From Alteromonadaceae bacterium Bs31 (GTDB lineage Bacteria > Pseudomonadota > Gammaproteobacteria > Pseudomonadales > Cellvibrionaceae), in contig FXAI01000009.1 in the NCBI GenBank assembly GCA_900177435.1, positions 62,001-126,000 of the forward strand: DNA of 64,000 nt, written 5' to 3'. The notes under the pieces were generated by a model. The model made no database searches and had not been told where the DNA came from. It saw nothing but the letters and a program-made list of their open reading frames with translations. The translations under genes were made by a program, and so were the position numbers. Of this stretch, positions 46,987 through 56,599 are shown in pieces. Each line of letters starts with the position of its first letter. The stretch's first letter is position 1.

Positions 46987-48330
46987 ATGAGATGGATCTG
47001 CTACTTGCTGATTATCATTGCGCAGCAGTCATTTGCAAATGATGACTTTTTTAGTTCAGTGGATGTGGAGCTGGAAGAGCGCGAGACTTCAGAAAACGAG
47101 AACCGCCTGGATCCTTTTGGTTACAGGGGGTATTTAAAAGCCATTGGTAAAATCGGGCTGGAAGTTCCCGATCAGAGCTTCCCTTTTGATCGGGGAGAGC
47201 GAGGGCTGAATGTGTTGCGAACCGATGCCTTTCTGGAGTTTCGCGGAGATCTTTCCGAGCAGCTGAGTTGGCAGTTGAGTGCAAAGGCGGAGCTCGATTG
47301 GATTCAGTGGCGTGACGGTGAAGCCACTTGGCGCTTGGAAAAAGAAAGGCTTGAATTCAAGGATGCCTACATAGATGCCAGTTATCAAAATGGAGTGTGG
47401 CTGCGTGCGGGTCAGCAAGTATTGGCCTGGGGCGAGGCGGAAGGTCTGGCTATAAGCGATATCATTAGCCCGGTAGATTCACGCGCGCCCGGGCAGGAGC
47501 AGATAGAAGACCTGCGCGAAGCCGTGCCTGCTTTAATGCTTTCTGTCCCCTTTTCCGGCAAGTTGGTTGCTGCAATTACCTATGACGCCGGGCACAATAT
47601 TTATGCCGATGAGCATGAAGATTTTTATCCCTATATCGCCCTCAAGGGGCGTGCAGAAATAGACTATCTCGCCCCGGAGGACCTTTGGGAGTATGCCCTC
47701 AAATGGGAGAAACGTTTTCACGGCGGTGATGCATCAATTATCCTCGGGGATGTAAACGACAATAGTTTTTCTGTGTCCGCTATTTCGCTTTCCGATCAAG
47801 GGGCAAGCGTGTCTCTTGCACAAGAGCGGGTTAAAGTTCTTGGCGGAACATTCAGTCGTGTAGTTGGTAGCTGGGTCTTTCGCTCCGAGCTGGCGCACTT
47901 GTGGGACCAGCCCATAGAGCTATCACCTCAGTACGCGTGGGGAAAACAAAACCAGTGGCGGAGCATGCTTAGCGCAGAATATAGCGGTATCAACGACTTA
48001 AGCCTGTACTATGAGGTCAACAGTATCTACGCGCCTGATGATGCTGAGTTACCGGAGCAGGGCGAGCTTTTTAACCAGACCTTTGAGGCAGGCCACGTTT
48101 TTCGCATAATGCATGAGGCCTTAAATGCTCGTTTAACGAATCAGTTGTGGGTGCTGGCTTTAACAACAGACAGCACAAAAGTATTTCGCTGGGATATGAG
48201 TTATGATTTATCCGACTCTTGGGAAGTGGCCTCCTCGCTTGTCGTTTATGAAAACAACGATAGTCGTTCCGCCCTGTACCCGTTTAGAGACAACGATACA
48301 GTTAATTTATCGGTAACATTTAATTTCTAA
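46987..48330 (+). CDS. Outer-membrane beta-barrel protein, DUF1302-like
   Basis: This 447-residue precursor has a short signal peptide (ICYLLIIIAQQSFA). The mature protein has alternating beta-strand patterns and many aromatic residues, ending in TVNLSVTFNF with a C-terminal Phe, as in outer-membrane barrels. FRGDLSEQLSWQLSAKAELD and GVWLRAGQQVLAWGEAEGL are typical of DUF1302-type barrels. It would be the outer-membrane part of the RND system. It lies 12 bases after the LolA-like gene and 18 bases before tetR. Confidence 0.78.
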   Translation: MRWICYLLIIIAQQSFANDDFFSSVDVELEERETSENENRLDPFGYRGYLKAIGKIGLEVPDQSFPFDRGERGLNVLRTDAFLEFRGDLSEQLSWQLSAKAELDWIQWRDGEATWRLEKERLEFKDAYIDASYQNGVWLRAGQQVLAWGEAEGLAISDIISPVDSRAPGQEQIEDLREAVPALMLSVPFSGKLVAAITYDAGHNIYADEHEDFYPYIALKGRAEIDYLAPEDLWEYALKWEKRFHGGDASIILGDVNDNSFSVSAISLSDQGASVSLAQERVKVLGGTFSRVVGSWVFRSELAHLWDQPIELSPQYAWGKQNQWRSMLSAEYSGINDLSLYYEVNSIYAPDDAELPEQGELFNQTFEAGHVFRIMHEALNARLTNQLWVLALTTDSTKVFRWDMSYDLSDSWEVASSLVVYENNDSRSALYPFRDNDTVNLSVTFNF

Positions 48331-48348
48331 ACAACCTTAGATACTTAC

Positions 48349-49032
48349 GTGAGCAGAGCAGAAAAACAAACTGGGAATTATCACCATGGGAACCTCAAGC
48401 AGGCTTTGGTTGATGCTTATATCGAATTGCTGCAAACCACGCCACCAGAAAAACTCTCACTGAGAAAGCTGGCTGCTCAGGTGGGCGTTGCGCCCACGGC
48501 GGTATACAACCATTTTCCTGATAAAATTGCCTTGGTGGTGGAAGTGAAAATTCGCTGCCTACGGCACTTTGCCCGCTACCTCGAAGGTAACTCCCCCTCA
48601 GACGATGAGCCAGAAAAACGTATCCGCAATATTGGTAGGGCCTATTTTCAATATTCTATTGACCACACCCAGTACTATGAGCGCATCTTTCAGGAAGATG
48701 TGCCCGAAGAATATGTAAGCGAAGAGTTGCTGGATGCCGCCATGTCGGCGGAGGCTGAACTGCGAGCTATTATTGTTGCTTTGTTAGAAAAGCACGGGCT
48801 GCCTACCAGTCGCTACAATGAAGGGCTGGGTGCTTTTGCATGTTGGTCTCTCGCTCATGGTATTACTGCTCTTGCAGCCAAGCATGTCAATCATGCGGCC
48901 TGTTTAAGTGGTCGATGGCCGGAGGAGTTTCTGCTACATGATGCTGAAACCACAAAAGCGAGTTTCAATGCAATGACCGAAGTGCTGGTTGCGGGAATAC
49001 TCGCTGCGGCAAGGAAGACTGAGGATGATTAA
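48349..49032 (+). CDS. TetR-family transcriptional regulator, C-terminal WHG-type domain
   Basis: This 227-residue TetR protein has an N-terminal helix-turn-helix (NLKQALVDAYIELLQ, LSLRKLAAQVGVAPTAVYNH) and a ligand-binding C-terminus of the WHG type. The start is GTG 48349. It is the last gene of the RND/LolA-like/barrel operon, which would make it self-regulated. The palindrome at 43519-43539 in the operon's promoter is its likely site. The ligand is probably related to the transported substrate, but this is inference. It overlaps the acylphosphatase gene by 8 bases. Confidence 0.9.
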   Translation: MSRAEKQTGNYHHGNLKQALVDAYIELLQTTPPEKLSLRKLAAQVGVAPTAVYNHFPDKIALVVEVKIRCLRHFARYLEGNSPSDDEPEKRIRNIGRAYFQYSIDHTQYYERIFQEDVPEEYVSEELLDAAMSAEAELRAIIVALLEKHGLPTSRYNEGLGAFACWSLAHGITALAAKHVNHAACLSGRWPEEFLLHDAETTKASFNAMTEVLVAGILAAARKTEDD

Positions 49033-49318
49033 GCACTACCGGGTGACAGGCAGGGTACAAGGTGTTTTTTTCCGAGGAAGCACACAGGTAGTTGCGCGTA
49101 AGCTCGGTCTTGCCGGCTGGGTAAGGAATTGTGAGGATGGCAGTGTCGAAGCCCTTGCCTCAGGTGAGCAAGCAGCGCTGCAGAATTTTGAGCGCTGGTT
49201 GGCCAACGGGCCGGAAATGGCGAAAGTTAGCGATGTGAACGTGCAGTTGCTGGTGCCCAGTGACGCAGACTTTGCCCGTTTGGTAGAAAAACTATCTCGC
49301 GACTTTGATATTTTATAA
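49025..49318 (+). CDS. acyP: Acylphosphatase
   Basis: This 97-residue enzyme hydrolyses acyl phosphates such as carbamoyl phosphate. The active-site Arg and Asn lie in HYRVTGRVQGVFFRGSTQ and GWVRNCEDGSVEAL. ATG 49025 overlaps the end of tetR; AAGGAA precedes it. A strong terminator follows immediately. Confidence 0.94.
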   Translation: MIKHYRVTGRVQGVFFRGSTQVVARKLGLAGWVRNCEDGSVEALASGEQAALQNFERWLANGPEMAKVSDVNVQLLVPSDADFARLVEKLSRDFDIL

Positions 49319-49351
49319 CTCAGCTTCGGACTTGCCGAAGCTGAGCTTTTT
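49319..49351 (+). terminator. Rho-independent terminator after acyP
   Basis: CTCAGCTTCGG (49319-49329) and CCGAAGCTGAG (49335-49345) form a perfect 11-bp stem with an ACTTG loop, then CTTTTT. It begins right after the acyP stop codon and closes the RND operon. Confidence 0.93.
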
Positions 49352-49417
49352 GACTTAAGCGCTCTGCTGGCCAAGCGGCTTACTAGTTGATACTGGCCTT
49401 TACCTTTTTCCCTACAA

Positions 49418-50221
49418 TTAATAGGAATACACGAGTGACGCAGCAGTCTCAGTATCGGTGTTCTCTACGCCGTCTTCTACCACAGAGTTGTTGGTGATGG
49501 TGTAAGAGAGTTTCATTGAAAAGCTGGAATTTATCTTAGACAACAAGGATGTTTCTGCGCGGGTCTTGGTATTGTCATCGGAACTTGGCGCGTAGTCGCT
49601 GGCAAGTGTTTGTCTAAAGCTGCTGTTTTCACTGATATCCCACTTAAAATCAGCGGCCAAACGCACAATGGGTGATTCGCTGGAAATACTTTCCGTTTTT
49701 ACCGAGCCGTCATCATTTAACGTTTCCGTTGTCTTTGAATACGACATACCCGGACCAACGCTGTAGTTAAATTCTGTTACATCGGTTTTAAACAGTCGGT
49801 CGGTATAACCGGCGGCGAGTGTTCCCTGGTATTCAAAATTACCGAACTTATCCTCTTCATAAGAAGCGAAAACAAACAGCCCGCGGTGTTCTTCGTTAAG
49901 CTTGTAGTCCGCCTGTGCAGAGCCGTAATAGCGTTCAGCTGAAACCTGCATTTCTTCACGGGTAGAGCCGTCTACCTGCTCAATGGTGGTCTCATTTTCC
50001 TTGTACAGGCCAGTAAGAATATAGTTGGTGCGCCAGTTGGCCATCTCATGTTTCAGGTCCATCTTGCCGGTATAGGCCGTGGATTCAGTATTACCACTGG
50101 TATTTAGAGCACCCAGCGAAACTTCGGCGCTCAAAGGCTTGCCTTCGGCATCGTCGGATGCGTAGCAGGGCATAGAAAAAACAAAAGGAAGGGTTAATGC
50201 AAGTAAAGCACGAGAGTTCAT
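49418..50221 (-). CDS. DUF481 outer-membrane protein (YdiY-like)
   Basis: This 267-residue precursor has a signal peptide (ALLALTLPFVFSMPCYA). The mature domain is a beta-rich DUF481 barrel, with AEVSLGALNTSGNTESTAYTG at the N-terminus and a terminal aromatic residue (SLVYSY). Such proteins are sometimes called salt-induced outer-membrane proteins; their function is unclear. ATG 50221 has AAGGA at 7 bases; an in-frame upstream extension looks non-coding. It diverges from trmO. Confidence 0.87.
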   Translation of the reverse strand: MNSRALLALTLPFVFSMPCYASDDAEGKPLSAEVSLGALNTSGNTESTAYTGKMDLKHEMANWRTNYILTGLYKENETTIEQVDGSTREEMQVSAERYYGSAQADYKLNEEHRGLFVFASYEEDKFGNFEYQGTLAAGYTDRLFKTDVTEFNYSVGPGMSYSKTTETLNDDGSVKTESISSESPIVRLAADFKWDISENSSFRQTLASDYAPSSDDNTKTRAETSLLSKINSSFSMKLSYTITNNSVVEDGVENTDTETAASLVYSY

Positions 50222-50315
50222 GAAGGATCCTTGGGGGTAAGACAAGTAATAGATTTGGTATAGTGCTGGAATAATTGTAAATTTTGACACGACAAGTGAA
50301 TAAAACAAGTGTTTT

Positions 50316-51065
50316 ATGCATAAAAACAGCAGCGGCACTAATTATCAGCTTCCTGTAATAGGTATTGTACGAAGCGATTACAAGCAGAAATTTGGTATTC
50401 CCCGCCAGGCAGGCCTGGTGCCCGAAGCGAGAGCGACGCTGGAGTTAATCGCGCCCTATAACAACCCTGCTGCATTTGAGGGCTTAAGCGAATGTAGCCA
50501 TATCTGGTTACAGTTTATTTTTCACCAGAGTTTACAGCATGAGTGGCGTCCAAAAGTGCGGCCTCCGCGTTTGGGCGGTAATAAATCAGTCGGTGTTTTT
50601 GCTACGCGCGCTCCTGTTCGCCCTGCGGCCATAGGCTTGTCGGTGGTTAAGTTGGAAAAAATCGAACTTGCCAAGGGTGTCTCCCTGCATATTAGCGGCG
50701 CCGACCTTCTTGATGAAACACCCGTACTGGATATAAAACCCTACCTGCCCTATGCCGACAGCGTGCCTGAGGCAGTAAACCTTATCGCCAGCGCACAGCC
50801 AGATGTTCTTCCTGTGAATTTTTCGCCTCTGGCGGAATCTCAGTTAGCACAATATTTAGACCGTGTTACCAATTTGCGTTGTTTGGTCATACAGGTTCTT
50901 CGGCAGGACCCCAGGCCCTCCTATCAGCGCACGGATAGTGAAAGAGTGTACGCAATGCAGCTGAATCAGCTGGACATTCGCTGGCGCTATTTTGATCGAG
51001 GGGCTGGTGATGAGATCGAGGTAATGGAGATCGTCCCTTTCCCCCATGCCTGTAACCCACAGTAA
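50316..51065 (+). CDS. trmO: tRNA t6A37 N6-methyltransferase TrmO
   Basis: TrmO (formerly TsaA/YaeB) methylates N6-threonylcarbamoyladenosine at position 37 of tRNA-Thr, using S-adenosylmethionine. The 249 residues show IGIVRSDYKQKFGIPRQAG, RPPRLGGNKSVGVFATRAP and DIKPYLPYADSVPEA, close to E. coli. It is divergent from the DUF481 gene. It modifies the same nucleoside that TsaE (14149-14610) helps to make. Confidence 0.95.
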   Translation: MHKNSSGTNYQLPVIGIVRSDYKQKFGIPRQAGLVPEARATLELIAPYNNPAAFEGLSECSHIWLQFIFHQSLQHEWRPKVRPPRLGGNKSVGVFATRAPVRPAAIGLSVVKLEKIELAKGVSLHISGADLLDETPVLDIKPYLPYADSVPEAVNLIASAQPDVLPVNFSPLAESQLAQYLDRVTNLRCLVIQVLRQDPRPSYQRTDSERVYAMQLNQLDIRWRYFDRGAGDEIEVMEIVPFPHACNPQ

Positions 51066-51295
51066 TAAGGGGTTCTCTGCTTATTGGGTTTTTGAAATTG
51101 CTTTTTCCTATGCCTTCTCAGACAATTCTCAGAGTACTTGTAGATACCTGTATAACCTTCTAGCAGCCTCCTCCGCAGCGGCCCGCTGTAACGCTAGTTT
51201 CCATTAAGTTGTCGTAAATCAATGGTTGGTCAGGCCAATTGCCCTAATGTCTCGGAGAGCTGTAACCCATTTCATACACTACCGTAGGCTTGCTT

Positions 51296-52924
51296 ATGAA
51301 AGTGCGAAACTCAGATATGACCGCTCCGCCTGACCTTACTCTTAGTGCTGGAACCGGGCCTGATGCCAATAAACGACCTGTTTATCAGGACTATATGCCT
51401 CCCTGTAACAATGCCTGCCCTGCTGGAGAAAATATCCAGGCCTGGCTTGCGCTGTCGCAAGAGGGTAAACACCAAGAGGCGTGGCAAGTGCTGGTGGAAA
51501 ATAACCCTATGCCTGCTGTGCATGGTCGCGTGTGTTATCACCCCTGCGAAAGCGCCTGTAACCGCGAGCAGGTTGACGGTGCGGTCAGTATTCACCAGGT
51601 TGAACGCTTCCTCGGTGACATGGCTATTGAGCAGGGCTGGGAGCCTAAATTCACTGCCAGAAAAACCGGCAAACGCATCCTTATTGTTGGTGCAGGCCCA
51701 AGTGGGCTCAGCGCTGCCTACCAGCTTGCACGTATGGGGCACACAGTGGAGATTCGTGAAGCCGGAACCGTTGCCGGCGGCATGATGCACTTTGGCATTC
51801 CTGCCTACCGCTTGCCGCGCGATATCCTCCGAGCAGAAATCAGCCGTATCGAAAAAATGGGGGTAAAAATTACCCTTAACCACAAAGTGGAAGACCTGCA
51901 AAAAGAAAAAGAAGACGGCGCTTTCGACGCAGTTTTCGTCGCTGTGGGTGCGCATATCTCCAAAAAAGTAAATATTCCTGCACGCGAGGCGGGTCGTATT
52001 CTGGATGCTGTTTCCTATTTGTCGGACGTGAGCCAGGGCAACCAGCCTTTGCTCGGTAGACGGGTGGCGATCTACGGCGGCGGCAACACCGCTATGGATG
52101 CTGCCCGCACGGCGAAGAGACTGGGTGCGGAAGAAACCCTGATCATTTATCGCCGGGATATAGAGCACATGCCCGCACATAAATTTGAAGCCGAAGAAGC
52201 CATGGAAGAGGGTGTAAAAATAAACTGGCTACGCACCATTCACGAAATCGACGAAGACCAGATTAAAGTTGAAAAAATGGCGCTGGATGAAAATGGCAGG
52301 CCACAGCCAACGGGTAAATTTGAAACCTTGCAGGCCGATGCGCTGATTCTGGCCCTGGGTCAGAATATCGACTCTCAGCTGATGCAACACATGCCCGCTA
52401 TCGATTTCTCCAGTGATGGCACGGTACAGGTGGATGAAAACATGATGACCGGCCATGCAGGCATATTTGCCGGTGGAGATATGGTTCCCAGCGAGCGCAC
52501 GGTGACAATTGCAACAGGTCACGGCAAGAAAGCCGCGCGACATATCCACGCTTTTGTTAGTGGTTGCCTTGCTACCCAGCGAGAAAAAACTGACCCGGTA
52601 CCATTGGAGGCCCTCAATATTTGGTATTACGCCATGGCCAGCCAGTCGCAGCAGCCTGTTGTGCCGGCTCAGGAGCGCAATAAAAGCTTTGATGAGGTGA
52701 TGGGTGGATTAAGCGAGCAGGAAGTGCACTATGAAACCAGTCGATGTTATTCCTGCGGCAACTGTTTTGAATGCGATGGTTGTTATGGCGCCTGCCCCGA
52801 AAACGCAATACTAAAATTAGGCCCAGGACGTTTTTATCAAATAGATTATTCCCTGTGTACTGGATGTGGTGCTTGCACTCTACAATGCCCTACTGCGGCA
52901 ATTCACATGACAGAAAAGGCGTGA
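51296..52924 (+). CDS. GltD-like NAD(P)-linked flavoprotein with C-terminal ferredoxin clusters
   Basis: This 542-residue protein has a GltD-like N-terminal two-thirds: cluster cysteines in CNNACPAGENIQAWL and CYHPCESACNREQ, a dinucleotide fold ILIVGAGPSGLSAAYQLA, and a second fold IYGGGNTAMDAART. The C-terminal 65 residues carry CYSCGNCFECDGCYGACPENA and CTGCGACTLQCPTAA, about two [4Fe-4S] clusters. The next gene, nifJ, follows after 10 bases and is co-directional. A role carrying electrons between NifJ and NAD(P) is inferred. ATG 51296 was chosen over a TTG at 51290. Confidence 0.85.
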   Translation: MKVRNSDMTAPPDLTLSAGTGPDANKRPVYQDYMPPCNNACPAGENIQAWLALSQEGKHQEAWQVLVENNPMPAVHGRVCYHPCESACNREQVDGAVSIHQVERFLGDMAIEQGWEPKFTARKTGKRILIVGAGPSGLSAAYQLARMGHTVEIREAGTVAGGMMHFGIPAYRLPRDILRAEISRIEKMGVKITLNHKVEDLQKEKEDGAFDAVFVAVGAHISKKVNIPAREAGRILDAVSYLSDVSQGNQPLLGRRVAIYGGGNTAMDAARTAKRLGAEETLIIYRRDIEHMPAHKFEAEEAMEEGVKINWLRTIHEIDEDQIKVEKMALDENGRPQPTGKFETLQADALILALGQNIDSQLMQHMPAIDFSSDGTVQVDENMMTGHAGIFAGGDMVPSERTVTIATGHGKKAARHIHAFVSGCLATQREKTDPVPLEALNIWYYAMASQSQQPVVPAQERNKSFDEVMGGLSEQEVHYETSRCYSCGNCFECDGCYGACPENAILKLGPGRFYQIDYSLCTGCGACTLQCPTAAIHMTEKA

Positions 52925-52934
52925 GGTGTGTGCT

Positions 52935-55900
52935 ATGGCTAATAACAATAAACAGGTAACTTTGGATGGCGGTGAAGCTACCGCGTATGTCGCATATCGT
53001 ACTAACGAAGTATGCTCGATTTATCCAATTACGCCTTCTTCGCCCATGGCGGAATTTACGGATCAATGGTCTAGCCAGAATATTAAAAATATTTGGGGGC
53101 AAGTTCCCTTAATTGCGGAATTACAGAGCGAAGGTGGAGCGGCGGGAACCGTTCATGGCGCATTACAAACGGGTGCTTTAACAACCACGTTTACGGCCTC
53201 TCAGGGCTTAATGCTAATGATCCCCAATATGTACAAAATTGCCGGAGAGTTAACACCGACAGTTTTTCATGTTGCCGCACGATCGCTGGCCGCACAGGGC
53301 TTATCTATTTTCGGCGATCATCAGGATGTGATGGCGGTGCGGCAAACAGGCTTTGCTCAGCTAGCCTCGGCTTCTGTGCAGGAATGCCACGATATGGCTT
53401 TGGTTGCTCAGGCGACCACCTTAAAAAGCCGTGTTCCCATCGTGCATTTTTTCGATGGTTTTAGAACCTCCCATGAAGTTAGTAAAATAAGTTTATTATC
53501 TGATAGCGATATACGTACGATGATTGATGACGAGCTGGTTATCGCGCATCGATCTCGTGCCCTAAACCCGGACAAACCGAAAATGCGCGGTACGGCGCAA
53601 AACCCGGATACCTATTTTCAGAGTCGCGAAACGGTTAACCAGTATTACACCGAGAGCATTAATATATTCGAACAAAACTTTAAGAAGCTGGCGGAATTGA
53701 CAGGTCGCCACTACCAGTTGTTTGAGTACTATGGCAGCGAGGAGGCAGAGCGTGTTGTTATTTTAATGGGCTCCGCCACAGAAACCGCAAAGTCGACAGT
53801 CGACTATTTAAACCAGAACGGCGAAAACGTAGGTGTACTTCGAGTGCGTTTATACCGGCCGTTTAGTACAGAGCATTTTCTACGCGTGCTGCCAAGCACG
53901 GTGAAAAAGATAGCTGTATTAGATCGCACAAAAGAGCCGGGCTCTAATGGTGAACCTCTGTACAAAGATATCACCACAGAATTGGCGCAAGCCTACGCCG
54001 CAGGAGAGCGGGATAGCATGCCGCGTATTATCGGTGGCCGTTACGGGCTCTCCAGTAAGGAATTTACGCCGGCTATGGTGGCACGCGTTTTTGAAGAGCT
54101 AAATAGCAAAAAGCCAAAAAATGGATTTACCATAGGTATTACTGACGATCGTACCCACACCAGCCTGGATAACATAAAAGCACTGGATATCGAAAGCGAC
54201 AATACAGTACGGGCTCTGTTCTATGGTCTTGGTGCAGATGGCACTGTGGGAGCCAATAAAAATAGTATTAAAATTATTGGAGAAGAAGAAAAGTTTTCCG
54301 CCCAAGGCTATTTTGTTTACGACTCAAAAAAAGCTGGCAGCATGACGACTTCCCACCTGCGCTTCGGGCCCAATCATATTGAATCTCCCTATCTGATTAG
54401 CTCTGCATCGTTTGTGGCCTGCCACCAGTACAATTTTATTGATCATGTAGATATGATCAGCAGGGCAAGGCCCGGTGCAACATTTTTACTTAATTCGCCC
54501 TACGACAAATATCAGGTTTGGGACAAATTACCCCGCTCGGTACAACAACAGATTGTTGAAAAAAAACTGGATTTTTATGTTATAGACGGTGCTAAGGTTG
54601 CTCGTTCGGTAGGTATGGGTAATCGAATAAATACAGTTATGCAAACATGCTTTTTCGCTCTGAGCGGCATCATGCCCAAAGATGAAGCAATCGCAAAAAT
54701 TAAAGCTGCAGCGGAAAAAAGCTATGCGCGAAAAGGCCCGGAAATAGTTAAGCGGAATTTCGCCGCTATCGACCAGTCTTTAGCTCACTTGGAGAAAGTG
54801 GAATATTCTGAGGAGATTAGCAGCACTTATAATCCCGATTCAATGAAAGCATTCGAGCATGCGCCGGACTTTGTACGGCGAGTGACCAGCCAGATTATAC
54901 TGGGAAAAGGAGATCTAATTCCTGTTTCACAATTACCTGATGATGGCACTTACCCAACGGGCACAACCCAGTGGGAAAAACGCAACATTGCTGCTGATAT
55001 TCCAATCTGGGAATCGGATTTGTGTATTCAGTGTGGCAATTGTTCTATTGTTTGTCCGCATGCGGCGATTCGAGCAAAGTTTTATCGTGAAGTTGAGTTA
55101 AGTTCCGCGCCGGAAAAATTCAAGTCTGCTCAGGTAAGTGCCCGTGGTTTTCCAGACTTGCGCTATACCTTGCAGGTCTATCCGGAAGATTGCACAGGCT
55201 GCGGTTTGTGTGTGAAGGCCTGCCCGGTAAATGATGTGGAAGATGAACACCACCACGCCATCAATATGGTGCTCAAGCGAGACTGGCTTGAGCAGGAAAA
55301 AGAGAATCTTCACTTTTTTGAAAAACTGCCCTACAACGATCGTGCGGCGGTTGATTTTTCCAATGTTCGCGGGGTGCAGTATTTACAGCCACTGTTTGAA
55401 TTTTCAGGTGCCTGCTCTGGTTGTGGTGAAACCCCCTACCTCAAATTAATTAGCCAGCTCTTTGGCGACAGGGCCTTGGTAGCCAATGCTACCGGTTGCT
55501 CAAGCATTTATGGTGGTAACTTACCAACAACCCCGTGGTCTCAAAACGAAGAAGGTAAAGGCCCCGCCTGGTGCAACTCGTTATTTGAAGACAACGCGGA
55601 GTTTGGCTTTGGCTATCGGCTGACTGCCGACCAGCATTTAAAGCTGGCGCAAAACCGACTAGCGGAATTACGGGAGCAGCTGGACGGCGAGCTTGTCGAT
55701 GCAGCTTTAAATGCAGAGCAAAAACAAGAGAGTGATATTCGCAAACAGCGAGAGCGCGTTAGCTTGCTGCGAGAGTCTCTGGAAAAACTGGATGACCCTC
55801 TGGCCAAGGACCTGCTTTCTGTTATTGACCACCTGGTGCGCCGAAGTGTATGGATTGTAGGTGGCGATGGCTGGGCTTACGATATTGGTTATGGCGGTGT

Positions 55901-56516
55901 GGACCATGTTTTGGCCAGTGGTAGAGACGTGAACGTACTGGTGATGGATACCGAAGTGTATTCCAATACCGGTGGTCAGGCCTCTAAAGCGACACCCATT
56001 GGGGCGGTAGCCAAATTTGCAGCGGGGGGTAAAGTTGTACCGCAAAAAGACTTGAGTTTACAGGCGATTGCTTACGGTAATGTCTATGTGGCCAGAATCG
56101 CCTTAGGGGCAAATCCACAACAAGCTTTGCAGGCTTTTCGTGAGGCCGAGGCCTACAATGGGCCTTCGCTGATCATTGCTTATAGCCACTGTGTTGAGCA
56201 TGGCATAAGTATGGATGAAGGTTTAAATCAGCAAAAGCTGGCGGTTAAGTCGGGCTATTGGCCGCTTTATCGCTACAACCCCAATCTGCATGACGCGGGT
56301 AGAAACCCTTTTATTCTGGATTCTTTGCGGCCCACCATAGAGATGAAGGAATACGCCTATAGAGAGAATCGCTATAAAATCCTGCTTAACCGCGACCCGG
56401 AGCAAGCCGCTCGCTTAATGAAGCTGGCCCAGAAAGTCGTTAACCAGAAGTGGTCTGTTTATGAGGAGATGGCCACGCGAGGTGTGCACGAATTTATACC
56501 CGATACTCGCGCTTGA
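52935..56516 (+). CDS. nifJ: Pyruvate:ferredoxin (flavodoxin) oxidoreductase
   Basis: This single-chain enzyme of 1193 residues reversibly converts pyruvate and CoA to acetyl-CoA and CO2, reducing ferredoxin or flavodoxin. N-terminal EVCSIYPITPSSPMAEF belongs to the pyrimidine-binding domain. Two ferredoxin motifs are present (CIQCGNCSIVCPHAA and CTGCGLCVKACPVND). The thiamine-pyrophosphate domain lies toward the C-terminus: GGDGWAYDIGYGGVDH and MDTEVYSNTGGQASKATP. ATG 52935 has GAGGTG at 6 bases; the upstream in-frame GTG is less likely. It is next to a GltD-like redox partner. Confidence 0.95.
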   Translation: MANNNKQVTLDGGEATAYVAYRTNEVCSIYPITPSSPMAEFTDQWSSQNIKNIWGQVPLIAELQSEGGAAGTVHGALQTGALTTTFTASQGLMLMIPNMYKIAGELTPTVFHVAARSLAAQGLSIFGDHQDVMAVRQTGFAQLASASVQECHDMALVAQATTLKSRVPIVHFFDGFRTSHEVSKISLLSDSDIRTMIDDELVIAHRSRALNPDKPKMRGTAQNPDTYFQSRETVNQYYTESINIFEQNFKKLAELTGRHYQLFEYYGSEEAERVVILMGSATETAKSTVDYLNQNGENVGVLRVRLYRPFSTEHFLRVLPSTVKKIAVLDRTKEPGSNGEPLYKDITTELAQAYAAGERDSMPRIIGGRYGLSSKEFTPAMVARVFEELNSKKPKNGFTIGITDDRTHTSLDNIKALDIESDNTVRALFYGLGADGTVGANKNSIKIIGEEEKFSAQGYFVYDSKKAGSMTTSHLRFGPNHIESPYLISSASFVACHQYNFIDHVDMISRARPGATFLLNSPYDKYQVWDKLPRSVQQQIVEKKLDFYVIDGAKVARSVGMGNRINTVMQTCFFALSGIMPKDEAIAKIKAAAEKSYARKGPEIVKRNFAAIDQSLAHLEKVEYSEEISSTYNPDSMKAFEHAPDFVRRVTSQIILGKGDLIPVSQLPDDGTYPTGTTQWEKRNIAADIPIWESDLCIQCGNCSIVCPHAAIRAKFYREVELSSAPEKFKSAQVSARGFPDLRYTLQVYPEDCTGCGLCVKACPVNDVEDEHHHAINMVLKRDWLEQEKENLHFFEKLPYNDRAAVDFSNVRGVQYLQPLFEFSGACSGCGETPYLKLISQLFGDRALVANATGCSSIYGGNLPTTPWSQNEEGKGPAWCNSLFEDNAEFGFGYRLTADQHLKLAQNRLAELREQLDGELVDAALNAEQKQESDIRKQRERVSLLRESLEKLDDPLAKDLLSVIDHLVRRSVWIVGGDGWAYDIGYGGVDHVLASGRDVNVLVMDTEVYSNTGGQASKATPIGAVAKFAAGGKVVPQKDLSLQAIAYGNVYVARIALGANPQQALQAFREAEAYNGPSLIIAYSHCVEHGISMDEGLNQQKLAVKSGYWPLYRYNPNLHDAGRNPFILDSLRPTIEMKEYAYRENRYKILLNRDPEQAARLMKLAQKVVNQKWSVYEEMATRGVHEFIPDTRA

Positions 56517-56533
56517 TAACATGTAGAGAAAAG

Positions 56534-56570
56534 AAAAACCACGCGTTTGCCGCCCGTGGTTTTTTTGTTT
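56534..56570. terminator. Bidirectional terminator between nifJ and the macrodomain gene
   Basis: AAACCACG (56536-56543) and CGTGGTTT (56555-56562) form an 8-bp stem with an 11-base loop. A long T run follows on the plus strand, and a T-rich run follows on the minus strand, so it can end both convergent transcripts. Confidence 0.85.
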
Positions 56571-56599
56571 GTTTGATTATCGCTTCTGTATTTTTAATA

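Noticed and set aside
50222-50338. 39-residue upstream extension of the DUF481 protein
   Set aside because: It overlaps the divergent trmO start; the ATG at 50221 has a proper ribosome binding site and gives a normal signal peptide.
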